DNA of 64,000 bases from NCBI RefSeq assembly GCF_900199635.1, contig NZ_LT962687.1, positions 2,604,541-2,668,540 of the forward strand. The letters are read 5' to 3'. Below the pieces are notes generated by a model. It ran no database searches, had not been told where the DNA came from, and worked only from the letters and a program-made list of their open reading frames with translations. The translations under genes were made by a program, and so were the position numbers. This document shows positions 14,903 to 23,946 of this stretch, one piece after another. Numbering within the stretch: position 1 is the first letter of the stretch; the number at the start of each line of letters is the position of its first letter. This stretch comes from Anaerotruncus massiliensis (ex Togo et al. 2026). GTDB taxonomy: Bacteria > Bacillota > Clostridia > Oscillospirales > Ruminococcaceae.

Positions 14903-17900
14903 TCAGGGCTGTTTCCGTTTCCATGCCAGTCCGGCGACCGCGGCGGCCGCGCAGGCCGCCAGCAGGAGCGCCAGCGCGGGCGCCGCAGGGGCCGCCGCAG
15001 GGGCGGCGGCATCCGTCGCGGGCCGCGCCTGCGGAACCGCCGCCTTGACCGCCGCGTCGGGCGCCGCCGTTTCGGGCTCCGCGGGAGGCGTGCCCCGCGC
15101 CGCGGCGGGCGCGTCGACCACGTGGACCGTACCGCCCGTGACGGGATTCACACGGCCTTGCGCGGACGCTTCCGGCAGGCTTTCGCCGCCCGTTTCCGCA
15201 TAGAGCTCCGCGAGATCGCTTAGCGGGTAGAAGACCCTCCCCTTCTCGCGGGGCAGAACGTCGCCGCCGTAGATCACGATGGGGCCGCCGGCGAAGTTTC
15301 CGCTGACGACCAGCGTCACGTCGCGTCCGCGCAGCGCGTCCAGCACCGAGCGGGGCATTTCGTCGAATTTGCCCGGGTTCGCTTTGACGACGTCGCCGTC
15401 CTTCGCACGGCGGATGGCGTCCGCAAGCCTGCTCCAGTAGGCGTCCGCCTCGCCGCGGGGGGAACCGCCGCCGCCCGACCCGCCGCGTCCCGGCTTTCCG
15501 CCGGGAGCCGGCGGCGTATCGGCGGACCTCTTCTGTGCGAAGAGCCAGCCCGGCAGCTCCGGCTCGTTATAGGCGTTGAACCAGCAGCTGTGGCCCACGC
15601 CGGGATATTCGGTGTAGCGCGCCTCTCCGCCCGCCGCCCGCAGGGCCTCCGTCATTTCGCGGGAACCGGCAACCGGCACGGTCGGGTCCGCGTCGCCGTG
15701 GAACGCCCAGACGGGCAGGTTTTTCAGGAGCGCCGCCTCCTCCGGGTCGCCCGCGCCGCAGATGGGGACCGCCGCGGCGAAGAGGTCCGGGCTGCGCATC
15801 GCCATGTCCCACACGCCGTAGCCGCCCATCGAAATCCCGACCAGGTAGAGCCGGTCCCTGTCGACGCGGTAGTCGCCGCAGAGTTTTTCGAGCAGCTCCT
15901 CAACCGCCTGCATCGAGGCGCTCTCCGGGGTCTCCGACAGGTCGTAGGAGCCGTCCGCCCACGGGGTGTTCACCCACTGGCTGTCCGTGCCGATCTGCGG
16001 GGCGACCATGATGCAGTCGTAGTCCGCATCCTGCCTGTCGAGGATCTTCTGGAAGACGCCCGCCTCGGCAAGCTGCTTTTCGTTGTCGGTTCCGCGCGCG
16101 CCCGCCCCGTGCAGGAAGAGGACGAGCGGGTAGGTCCTGTCCGCGCTGTAATCCTCGGGCAGGATGAGCCGGTAGGGCAGCGTCGTCCCCGCCGAGTCGG
16201 TAAAGCTCCCGCGCGAGGCGGCCTCATCGGCGCTGCGCGCGCCCTTAAGCGCCAGAATCTCCCCGGCGGACAGGGCGTAGTTATAGAGGCGCACCTCGTC
16301 CATCGCGCCCTTAAACTCCCGCGTTGCGCTGCCGTTATTTTTGCTCATGCCGATGCGCAGGATGTTCTCCCCGTTGACGTCGTACTGCCGGTCCTTCGGC
16401 TTGGAGGCGGAGAGCTTCCCATCGATGTAGATCTCCTGCGCCTGCGCGCGGTTGACGATCGCGAGATGGGTCCAGCGGCCGGCCCTGATCTTTTCCGCCG
16501 CGTTCAGCGTGGACTCCTCGGCGCCGTTCCCGATGTTGAACTGGAGGGTGCCGCTATTGAGGCGCACCCACCACTGTTTCGCACCCGCCGTATATCCGCC
16601 GTACCAGAAGAGCAGCTTCTGGTCGGTGAGGTCGCTCGGCTTGACCCAGAGGGAGGCGGTGAATTCGCCCTCCCCGAAGTCCCCGCCCAGCGGCTCGTTG
16701 ACGTCGAGGAAGCTCCCGCTGCCGCCGCAGGCGAGCCCGCTGCCGTACCGCCCGTCCGCGGTGATGGAGACGTTGCGCGCGGCGGCGCTGTTGCCCAGGC
16801 CCGAGAGGTCGGGGACCATGCCGCCCGAAAGCCGCTCCATGTCGTAGTGGAGGATCAGGGCGTCCTCCGGGACCTTCCCGTCCCGGAGAACGGTGAAGGT
16901 GTACCCGACGGTCCTGCCACCCGCGCGGACTTCAACGGAGACCGGCGTGCGCAGGCCGGTAAGCTCCGCGCGGAAGCTGTCCCCCGAAAGGACCTCCCCG
17001 TTGACGGCGATTTCCGCCGTCCCGTCAAAGGGGACGAACCGGATGTCGAGCGCCGCCGTCCCCTCCGCCACACGCACCTGATAGTCGTTGACAAGCGGAC
17101 TGAACGCCGGCTCGATCTCCGCCTGCGGCTCAAAGGAGACCGCCTTGAGGCTGGCCTTGTTGTCCGCCTCGAGCCAGTCGAGGGAAAAGCGCAGCAGCTT
17201 CAGGGTGAAATTTCCGCCCGGGGAGTTCTCCGCCAGCACGCAGACCGTGCCGTCCTCGTCCACCGTGATGTCGGAATACCCGCCGTCCTTTGCGAGGATG
17301 GTCCGCTTGGCAGACCAGGTCCTGCCGTCGTCATAGCTCGCCTTGACGGCGATGTTGGAGCGGGAGCTCGTGCTCTCGGCGTTGACAAAGAGGATGGTGC
17401 CGCTGTCGTAGCGCACGAGGCTGCCAAAGCAGGTGGGGTCGGGCAGCGCGTCGTCGAAGCGGGGCTCGCTCCAGCCGTCGTAGCCGTTGGGGCTTACAGT
17501 GATCGACCGCCGTTTGGCGGGAGAGACGTTGCGCATGTTGAGCATGACGCTGCCGTCGCTCAGCTCGACCGCCGTCGTCTCGTTGGGGTCGGACATCTCC
17601 CCGGTGGGATGGACCAGCTCGCCGAGCTGCCAGCTTCCGCCGGCGTCGGTGCTGTAAAGGGTGGTCACCACCGCCGGATGGTGGGACATGTCCGCCTCGC
17701 CCGACTCCTTGAGCACCAGCCAGACGGGCACGAGCAGCGTGCCGTCGCGCAGCTCGATGCCGTGGCCGGGGCCGGTGGCGATGACGTTGCGGATCTCCGG
17801 GCTCGTCATGTCGGAGATCTCCTCCGGCTCGCTCCAGCTCACCCCGTCGTCGTCACTGCGGCGGTAGAAGACGCCTCCGTTGGACGACTCCACGCCGTAC

Positions 17901-20152
17901 ATGACGCAGTAGAGCAGATGCACCGTGCCGTCCCGCGACGCGATCATGACGGGGTTATTCACCGTCTTGCCCGCCTGGGAACCCGCGGCGAGCATCTGCG
18001 ATTCGCTCCAGGTGTTGCCGCCGTCGGTGCTGCGCTTCATCAGCACGTCCATCGGCGCCCAGTCGCCCGCATTTTTACGCGCCTCGGTGTAGGCGAGCAG
18101 CGTCCCGGCGGCGGTGGTCACGATGCCGGGGATGCGGAAGTGGCCGTACCCCTCGGTGCCCGCCTGCCAGACGACGCTCTCCCCGAGCTTGTTGGAGGCC
18201 GGGTCGAAGGGGGTGGAGGCCGTCACCGACGGACCGTCGGAGCTGTAGCCGTTCGCATTGCCCGCCTCCACCTTGAAGAGGTAGGAGGTGCTCTCCTCGA
18301 GGCCGGTAAAGGTATAGGAGGCCGCCGCGCCGTCCACCTCCCCCGCCAGCTTCCCGTCGGCGTAAAGGCGGTAGCCGTCGACCGCCATCCGCGGGGCGTC
18401 CCACTCGACGGAAATCCGGTCGTCAAGCACCTCGGTTACCCGCAGTTTCTCCCGCTTGCTCCAGATCGGCACCGAGTCCGCCGGCACCTCGTAGGCGAGG
18501 GTCACATATTCGAGGAACGCCTCGGTCGGCTGTCCGGGCGTGCCCTGGCTCCAAAACTGGATCAGGTCGCCGTTCTTGTCCTTCTGCAGTGTGATGTCGC
18601 ACTTGTAGTCGTCGTCAATGTAGAGCTTGGCGGTGGGGTTGTCGCTCTTCTCGACCTCAAAGCGGTAGACATGCCAGTCGTTCCCCGCCTCAAAGGAATA
18701 ATGGCCGCCCCAGGTGCTCCCGCCGCTGCAGAAGCGCAGTTCCGTCTCCTCGATGCTGAACATGAGGCGGTAGGTGTCGTCGATTGCGATTTTGCTGGCG
18801 AGGGTGCTCTTGTTCGAGGTGACTTCGCCCGTGCCGAACCGCCCCACGCGCGCCTTGAATTCCAGCACATGCTTCTGCGGGACCGCGGTCTCGAGGCCGA
18901 TGATCGAGTTCGGCTGGTTCGTGCTGGCCAGCCGGAGCGCCGGCCCGTCGGTGACCTCGACCGTGCCGCTTGAAGACCACGCGTACTCCTTTCCGAAGTC
19001 GGCGAAATGCTCGTCCACATATTTGAAGAGCTCCCCGGATTCCTGCGGCGCGCCGCCGCCCGTCACCCGCAGGTACTCCACGCCCGCGACCGACGGGCTG
19101 TCCGCCGTCCCGTTCACCCAGAATTCGAGGACGGGTTCATTGCCGTCCTCCTGGAAGGCGATCTCCGTTATTTGGCGGTCGTCCACATAGAGCTTCGCCG
19201 AGGGGGTCTCCCCGGTCCGGTCCACCTTGAACCGGTAGGTATGCCAGTCGGTGCCCGCCGCAAAAGCGGAGGAACCGGCCCACGTCCCCTCCGGCGTGCA
19301 GTACCGGAGCTGATCCTCGTTGATCTTGAACATCAGCCGCCTTCCCCCCAGGGCCAGCTTGAAGGAAAGGTTGGCGCTGCCGGAGGTGTATTGCTCCACC
19401 CGGGCCCTGAATTCCACCGTGTAGCGGTCGGCGTCCAGGGTGCGGAACAGCTGCGCCTGAACGTTTACGCCCGTCGCGCCGGTCAGCAGGAGGCCTCCCT
19501 CCGGCCCCACCGCCGCGTTGCCGGCGAACGACCACTCCCCGGCCAGGCCGTCGGGGGAAAAGTTCTCGTCGAGCAGTGTCTCCCCGGAAACAGCCGCGTT
19601 CCGGGCGCGCACCGCCGAGGCGGCGACGAACCCTTCCGGCAGCGCGTCCGGATCGACGGGCGCGTCCGGGTCGGTGGGCGCGTCCGGGTCGGTTGGCGCG
19701 TCCGGGTCGACGGGCGCGTCCGGGTCGGTGGGCGCGTCCGGGTCGACGGGCGCGTCCGGGTCGGTTGGCGCGTCCGGGTCAACGGGCGCGTCCGGGTCAA
19801 CGGGCGCGTCCGGGTCGGTGGGCGCGTCCGGGTCGGTGGGCGCGTCCGGGTCGACGGGCGCGTCCGGGTCGGTGGGCGCGTCCGGGTCAACGGGCGCGTC
19901 CGGGTCGGTCGGCGCGTCCGGGTCGACAGGCGCGTCCGGGTCGACAGGCTCGTCCGGGTCGACAGGCTCGTCCGGGCCGACGGGCGCGTCCGGGCCGACG
20001 GGCGCGTCCGAAACCGCGGAATCCGCGGATTCGGACCGCGCGGGAGGCGCGGAGAGACCCTCCTGCGCCCACACCGGCCCGGCGCCCATGGTGCAGGCCA
20101 TGAGCACCGCAAGCAGCAGGGACAGTCCTCTTTTCATCCTTTTCTCTCTCAT
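14903..20152 (-). CDS. Giant multidomain secreted sialidase (GH33) fused to an alpha/beta-hydrolase esterase
   Basis: A 1749-residue exported enzyme. Domains, with rough residues: signal peptide 1-29; twenty hexapeptide DAP(V/T)DP repeats 49-168; two related concanavalin-like modules about 185-375 and 385-570; fibronectin III about 575-660; GH33 sialidase about 660-1000; cadherin-like sandwich to 1095; LamG 1105-1310; esterase 1330-1545; an uncharacterised region; Ala/Pro linker; membrane helix and KRK tail. Sialidase signs are GHFRIPGIV, four Asp boxes (e.g. STDGGNTWSE), ELSDGSVMLNMRN and GGYSDITVDEDG with the nucleophilic Tyr. The esterase has LHGAGARGTDN, GISMGGYG, GDADPTVP and GVGHSCW (Ser-Asp-His). 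It probably removes acyl groups and sialic acid from mucins. The start has AAGGAG; no LPXTG is seen. Confidence 0.92.
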   Translation of the reverse strand: MREKRMKRGLSLLLAVLMACTMGAGPVWAQEGLSAPPARSESADSAVSDAPVGPDAPVGPDEPVDPDEPVDPDAPVDPDAPTDPDAPVDPDAPTDPDAPVDPDAPTDPDAPTDPDAPVDPDAPVDPDAPTDPDAPVDPDAPTDPDAPVDPDAPTDPDAPTDPDAPVDPDALPEGFVAASAVRARNAAVSGETLLDENFSPDGLAGEWSFAGNAAVGPEGGLLLTGATGVNVQAQLFRTLDADRYTVEFRARVEQYTSGSANLSFKLALGGRRLMFKINEDQLRYCTPEGTWAGSSAFAAGTDWHTYRFKVDRTGETPSAKLYVDDRQITEIAFQEDGNEPVLEFWVNGTADSPSVAGVEYLRVTGGGAPQESGELFKYVDEHFADFGKEYAWSSSGTVEVTDGPALRLASTNQPNSIIGLETAVPQKHVLEFKARVGRFGTGEVTSNKSTLASKIAIDDTYRLMFSIEETELRFCSGGSTWGGHYSFEAGNDWHVYRFEVEKSDNPTAKLYIDDDYKCDITLQKDKNGDLIQFWSQGTPGQPTEAFLEYVTLAYEVPADSVPIWSKREKLRVTEVLDDRISVEWDAPRMAVDGYRLYADGKLAGEVDGAAASYTFTGLEESTSYLFKVEAGNANGYSSDGPSVTASTPFDPASNKLGESVVWQAGTEGYGHFRIPGIVTTAAGTLLAYTEARKNAGDWAPMDVLMKRSTDGGNTWSESQMLAAGSQAGKTVNNPVMIASRDGTVHLLYCVMYGVESSNGGVFYRRSDDDGVSWSEPEEISDMTSPEIRNVIATGPGHGIELRDGTLLVPVWLVLKESGEADMSHHPAVVTTLYSTDAGGSWQLGELVHPTGEMSDPNETTAVELSDGSVMLNMRNVSPAKRRSITVSPNGYDGWSEPRFDDALPDPTCFGSLVRYDSGTILFVNAESTSSRSNIAVKASYDDGRTWSAKRTILAKDGGYSDITVDEDGTVCVLAENSPGGNFTLKLLRFSLDWLEADNKASLKAVSFEPQAEIEPAFSPLVNDYQVRVAEGTAALDIRFVPFDGTAEIAVNGEVLSGDSFRAELTGLRTPVSVEVRAGGRTVGYTFTVLRDGKVPEDALILHYDMERLSGGMVPDLSGLGNSAAARNVSITADGRYGSGLACGGSGSFLDVNEPLGGDFGEGEFTASLWVKPSDLTDQKLLFWYGGYTAGAKQWWVRLNSGTLQFNIGNGAEESTLNAAEKIRAGRWTHLAIVNRAQAQEIYIDGKLSASKPKDRQYDVNGENILRIGMSKNNGSATREFKGAMDEVRLYNYALSAGEILALKGARSADEAASRGSFTDSAGTTLPYRLILPEDYSADRTYPLVLFLHGAGARGTDNEKQLAEAGVFQKILDRQDADYDCIMVAPQIGTDSQWVNTPWADGSYDLSETPESASMQAVEELLEKLCGDYRVDRDRLYLVGISMGGYGVWDMAMRSPDLFAAAVPICGAGDPEEAALLKNLPVWAFHGDADPTVPVAGSREMTEALRAAGGEARYTEYPGVGHSCWFNAYNEPELPGWLFAQKRSADTPPAPGGKPGRGGSGGGGSPRGEADAYWSRLADAIRRAKDGDVVKANPGKFDEMPRSVLDALRGRDVTLVVSGNFAGGPIVIYGGDVLPREKGRVFYPLSDLAELYAETGGESLPEASAQGRVNPVTGGTVHVVDAPAAARGTPPAEPETAAPDAAVKAAVPQARPATDAAAPAAAPAAPALALLLAACAAAAVAGLAWKRKQP
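19649..20008. repeat. 18-bp tandem satellite coding the DAP(V/T)DP repeats
   Basis: Twenty consecutive 18-bp units inside the sialidase gene encode DAPVGP, DEPVDP, DAPVDP or DAPTDP. The units are nearly identical at DNA level, differing mainly where Val (GTC/GTT-type codons) alternates with Thr. Such arrays change length by slippage; every unit is a multiple of three, so the frame is kept and only the spacer length of the enzyme would vary. Confidence 0.9.
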
Positions 20153-20188
20153 GCTCGGTTCTCCTTCTCTCCTCACGCGTTTACATGC

Positions 20189-21061
20189 TTACTCTTTCAC
20201 GCTTCCGACAAGGAAGCCCTTGGCAAAGTATTTCTGTACGAAGGGGTAGATGCAGAGGATGGGGACGACGCTGACAATGATGACCGCGCATTTGACCGTC
20301 TCTGCCGGGGGCATGTTGGCCAGCGGCAGGGCGAGGTCGGAACCGCTCGCGTTGAGGATGATGCCGCGCATGATGTTTTGCAGCGGCAGCTTGGCGTTGT
20401 CCACGATGAACAGCGAGGAATAGAACCACTCGTTCCAGTGCCAAACGGCGTACATCATCCCCACCGTCGCGATCGACGGCAGGCTCAGCGGCAGCACGAT
20501 CCGCCGGAAGAGCTGGAACTGGTTGCAGCCGTCAATCATGGCGGCCTCCTCCAGGCCGGGCGGGAGCTGCTGGTAGAACGCCTTCATGATGAAGATGTAC
20601 ACCGAATTGATCGCGAAGGGCAGGATCATCGACCAGAAGTTGTCGTAGAGCCCCACCCCCTTCACGAGCAGAAAGAGCGGCACGAGCGGCACCGGGAAGA
20701 CGATCGCCACATTGATCAGCGCGATGACCAGCCTGCGGCCGGGCAGGTCGTTTTTCGAGAGCGCGTAAGCCATCGTGCAGGTGAAAAACAGCTGGGTGGC
20801 AGTGCCCGCGACCACGCGCATAATGGTGACGCCATAGGCGTTGAAGATGCTCGATCCCTTGGAGAGGATCATCCGGTAGGCCGCCGCGTCGAACACCTCA
20901 GGGATCAGGATAAAGGTCCCCCGGCGGGAAATCTCGTCCTGTGACAGGAAGGACTGCATGAGGACGATGAACATCGGCAGCAAAAAGCAGACGCAGAGCA
21001 GGACCAGCAGGGTGATGTTGACCACTGTAAAGACTTTTTCGCCCGTGCTCTTGCAGGCCAT
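20189..21061 (-). CDS. Carbohydrate ABC transporter permease (LplC/YtcP type)
   Basis: A 290-residue inner-membrane permease of the CUT1 family with six predicted helices, starting with VVNITLLVLLCVCFLLPMFI. The cytoplasmic EAA loop that docks the ATPase reads EEAAMIDGCNQFQLFRRIVL. The ATG has AAGGAG seven bases upstream and lies 12 bases after the partner permease gene; the sialidase starts 36 bases downstream. The importer encoded here lacks its own ATPase, as usual for CUT1 systems that share a general one. The likely cargo is sialic acid or a sialylated or deglycosylated oligosaccharide, inferred from the neighbours. Confidence 0.9.
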   Translation of the reverse strand: MACKSTGEKVFTVVNITLLVLLCVCFLLPMFIVLMQSFLSQDEISRRGTFILIPEVFDAAAYRMILSKGSSIFNAYGVTIMRVVAGTATQLFFTCTMAYALSKNDLPGRRLVIALINVAIVFPVPLVPLFLLVKGVGLYDNFWSMILPFAINSVYIFIMKAFYQQLPPGLEEAAMIDGCNQFQLFRRIVLPLSLPSIATVGMMYAVWHWNEWFYSSLFIVDNAKLPLQNIMRGIILNASGSDLALPLANMPPAETVKCAVIIVSVVPILCIYPFVQKYFAKGFLVGSVKE

Positions 21062-21073
21062 ATGATCACTCCT

Positions 21074-22054
21074 TTACGAATACATATTCTGCTGGCCCAT
21101 CTTGTTGGCGATAAAGTTGGTGATCATGACCAGCATAAACCCGATCACCGATTTGAAGAGGTTGACGGCGGTGGCATAGGAATACCGGAACTCGGTGAGC
21201 CCCGCCCGGTAGACGTAGGTGTCGAGGATGTCGCTCACCTTGTAGACGCTGGGCGAATAGAGCAGCAGCGTCTCCTCCCAGCCCTCGTTCATGATGACGC
21301 CGATGCGCATGATGAACATGATCGTAATCGCAAAGCTGATGCAGGGCAGGGTGATCCTGGTGATCTGCTTGAGCTTTCCGGCGCCGTCGAGCGCGGCCGC
21401 CTCGTAGAGCTGCGGGTCGATGCCGGACATCGCGGCGATATACACGATCGAACTCCAGCCGATATTCTTCCACGCGATGGCCCCCAGCAGAATCTGCCGG
21501 AACCAGTGCACGTCGGTGACATAGTAGCTCGGGACGCCGCCGAAGTGCGCCACAATGGCGGGAACGATTCCCCCGTTGGTGGAAAAGAGGGTGAACACAA
21601 GCCCTGCCAGCACGACGTTGGAGACGAAATAGGGCATGTAGGACACCGTCTGCACAAAGGTCTTGAAAAATTTACTGCGCACCTCGTTGAGGAGCAGCGC
21701 CAGCAGGATGGGCAGGGTGAACTCGACGAGCAGGCGCAGGACCGCCAGAATCACCGTGTTGCCGAACACGTTCCAGAAGTAATAGGAATTCAAAAACTCC
21801 TGAAAGTGCCGAAACCCCACCCATTCGCCGGTGAACATCGCCGACAGCCCCTCGAAGGGGGCCAGGTCCTTAAAGGCGATCATATACCCCGCGAGCGGGA
21901 TATACCGGAAAACCAGAAAGTACAGGAGTCCGGGCAGCAGGAACAGGTATAACATCTTGTATTTCCACATCTTTGCGGGCAGCCCCCGCCTTGCGGGGAC
22001 GCCGCCCTTTTTCCCCGCGGCGGGGCGCGGCAGTACCGCCGGCTGATTTCGCAC
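21074..22054 (-). CDS. Carbohydrate ABC transporter permease (LplB/YteP type)
   Basis: A 326-residue CUT1 permease paired with the downstream one. It has a basic cytoplasmic N-terminus, then helices beginning MLYLFLLPGLLYFLVFRYIP, with the LplB-family stretch AGYMIAFKDLAPFEG and the EAA loop YEAAALDGAGKLKQITRITL. The start codon is GTG with GAGGG ahead. Together with the lipoprotein upstream it forms an LplABC-type importer. Confidence 0.9.
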   Translation of the reverse strand: MRNQPAVLPRPAAGKKGGVPARRGLPAKMWKYKMLYLFLLPGLLYFLVFRYIPLAGYMIAFKDLAPFEGLSAMFTGEWVGFRHFQEFLNSYYFWNVFGNTVILAVLRLLVEFTLPILLALLLNEVRSKFFKTFVQTVSYMPYFVSNVVLAGLVFTLFSTNGGIVPAIVAHFGGVPSYYVTDVHWFRQILLGAIAWKNIGWSSIVYIAAMSGIDPQLYEAAALDGAGKLKQITRITLPCISFAITIMFIMRIGVIMNEGWEETLLLYSPSVYKVSDILDTYVYRAGLTEFRYSYATAVNLFKSVIGFMLVMITNFIANKMGQQNMYS

Positions 22055-22132
22055 GCTGATCCCTCCTATAGCCGGGAAGGCGGCGGGGGCCCGCGCCCCC
22101 GTCCGTCTCCCGCGGGCCGGCTTTCCGGCCTT

Positions 22133-23704
22133 CTATTTTACCTGTTCAAAATACATCTCGGTGTAGGCGTCGATCCAGTCCTGCATGCCCGCGTCGTAGA
22201 GCTCCTGCACGAACTGGTCGTACTCGTCGATCGGGCGGGTGCCCATGATGAAGTTGATCGTCTCCTCCTCGAGCATCCTCGAGATGTCCGAGGCGCCGGG
22301 GACTCTGGCCTTGATGACCGCCGGGTCGTAGACGATGCCCGAATCAAACGGGATCTTGCCGCGCTTGAGGTCGGTGTGCTCGTTGGTCAGATATTCCTGG
22401 TGACGGGCCTGCTGGGGGTTGTCGCCCGAGACGGCGGTCTCCATCGGGAGCCCGATCGCAAAGGCGTATTCCGCGTAGTACCCGGTCTTTTCGCCGATCG
22501 TCTCGTAGATGTGGGCGTCCTTGTCCTTCCACTTCCAGAACATCCCCTCGGGGCCGTACCAGGTGACCATATGGTTGGCGGGATCGCTGTAGATGAAGTT
22601 GAGCATGTCGATGACCGCCTCGGGATGCTCGCACTTTGCGGAGATGAGCGCGCCGGTGGTGGAGGCGGGCATGGCGGTCTCCGCCTTGCCGGACGGTCCC
22701 TCGAGTCCGTCGTGCTGGTAGTCGTAATTCGCCTCGGGGAAGGTCTTCTGCAAGTCGTAGAGGGAGAGGGTGATGTTGGAGTACCACACCGCCGCGGAGC
22801 CGACCTTGCCCTGCTTGACGATCTCGCGGATCTTATCCTTGCTCAGAGAGGCGAATTCGGGATACATGTAGCCCTTCGTGTACCACTCGTTCATCTTGGC
22901 GAGGAAATCCTTGAAGCCGGGCTGCAGCTCGGCGGGTTTGATCTTGTTGTCGGTGGGGTCGAGCCAGTTGCTGTAGCCATACTCGGTGAACGCTCCGAGG
23001 AAGGAGTTGTGCAGCCCCTTGGAGGAGTGCTTGCCCGCGATGTCCGCCAGCAGCGGGATGGTGCCCTCGCCGCCCGTGCCGTTCTCCTTGAAGGTGCGCA
23101 GGACGTTGTCCAGTTCATCGATCGTCTTGGGCATCTCCAGGTTTTCCTTCTCCAGCCAGTCGGTCCGGATCCAGGTCGGGTTGCCGAGGTTGGGCGTGCT
23201 GCGCGGCACGCCGTAGATGTTCCCCTCCTTGTCGGTCATGGCCTTCCACGCCTCTTCCGGCCATGCCTTCACGATGTCCTGTCCCTTGCCGTCAAGGTAG
23301 CTGTTGATCGGGACGATGACCTTTTTGCTCGCGTATTCCGACCAGTCCCCCCAGAAGAGGTCGACCTGGTCGCCGCCGGCGAGCAGGAGGTTGAGCTTTT
23401 CCGTCTCGTTGCCCGCGGGCGGCACGATCACCTGAACGTCGTAGCCGGTGTTTTCCAGCATCCACTGGTGGATCTGCTCCATGATCGCGGGGTCGGCGCC
23501 CGCCTCGGAGCCCGCGCCCGCGATCGAGCCGCTGTTGTTGTAGACGACGATCTTGACGGGGGCCTGGGCGCCTTCTTCCGCCGGGGCGCCGGGAGCGGCG
23601 CTGCCCGCATCGGGCGCGGGAGCGGGGCTGTCGCCGCCGCAGCCGGTCAGGCTGCCCGCCAGCATCATCGCGGCGATGGCGGCTGCAAGAATCCTTCTCT
23701 TCAT
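22133..23704 (-). CDS. Extracellular solute-binding lipoprotein (LplA/YtcQ type)
   Basis: A 523-residue substrate-binding protein. The signal sequence ends in the lipobox LTGCGG (Cys near residue 22), so it is anchored in the outer leaflet, followed by a Pro/Ala-rich tether. The body has the large two-lobed binding fold of the LplA family, e.g. GNIYGVPRSTPNLGNPTWIR and NFIYSDPANHMVTWYGPEG. It is the first gene of the transport, sialidase and lyase run and has its own promoter. The ligand is unproven; sialoglycan breakdown products are the contextual guess. Confidence 0.9.
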   Translation of the reverse strand: MKRRILAAAIAAMMLAGSLTGCGGDSPAPAPDAGSAAPGAPAEEGAQAPVKIVVYNNSGSIAGAGSEAGADPAIMEQIHQWMLENTGYDVQVIVPPAGNETEKLNLLLAGGDQVDLFWGDWSEYASKKVIVPINSYLDGKGQDIVKAWPEEAWKAMTDKEGNIYGVPRSTPNLGNPTWIRTDWLEKENLEMPKTIDELDNVLRTFKENGTGGEGTIPLLADIAGKHSSKGLHNSFLGAFTEYGYSNWLDPTDNKIKPAELQPGFKDFLAKMNEWYTKGYMYPEFASLSKDKIREIVKQGKVGSAAVWYSNITLSLYDLQKTFPEANYDYQHDGLEGPSGKAETAMPASTTGALISAKCEHPEAVIDMLNFIYSDPANHMVTWYGPEGMFWKWKDKDAHIYETIGEKTGYYAEYAFAIGLPMETAVSGDNPQQARHQEYLTNEHTDLKRGKIPFDSGIVYDPAVIKARVPGASDISRMLEEETINFIMGTRPIDEYDQFVQELYDAGMQDWIDAYTEMYFEQVK

Positions 23705-23767
23705 TTCTCTTTTCCTCCCATTTCATTGAAGTCGGTTTTCGTGCGGCCGGGTCCCGGCCACACCCCG

Positions 23768-23796
23768 AGTATAAAAAGGAAGCCGCTGTTTTGAAA
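23768..23796 (-). promoter_or_regulatory. Probable activator-dependent promoter of the transport-sialidase operon
   Basis: On the minus strand TTTCAA, a 17-base spacer, then TATACT. The poor -35 box with a good -10 box suits an activated promoter. Upstream (23800-23850) lies an inverted pair TTTGACT/AGTCAAA in AT-rich DNA, where the neighbouring AraC-type protein could bind. Confidence 0.6.
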
Positions 23797-23902
23797 GGGC
23801 GGCATTTTGACTAATTCCATCAAAAAACCTACAAAGTCAAAAATGAATAGATAAAAATGCTATATTTATCGTTCTCGCCACGAAAATTTTGTCCAATATA
23901 TG

Positions 23903-23939
23903 TAAAACCGCCCCGCCGCTTACGCGGCGGGACGGTTTT
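23903..23939 (-). terminator. Intrinsic terminator after the araC-type gene
   Basis: AAAACCG-rich 16/17-bp stem with one bulge around TTAC; the minus strand ends in GGTTTT. It separates the regulator pair from the transport promoter. Confidence 0.8.
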
Positions 23940-23946
23940 CCGGCGC

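Noticed and set aside
15118-15160. NPVTG-like sorting motif near the sialidase C-terminus
   Set aside because: It lies roughly 65 residues before the membrane helix, whereas sorting motifs sit directly before it; no LPXTG is seen closer.
19518-20249. Opposite-strand frames rich in Gly-Ser-Ala or Arg-Pro-Gly
   Set aside because: They are antisense readings of the 18-bp satellite in the sialidase gene.
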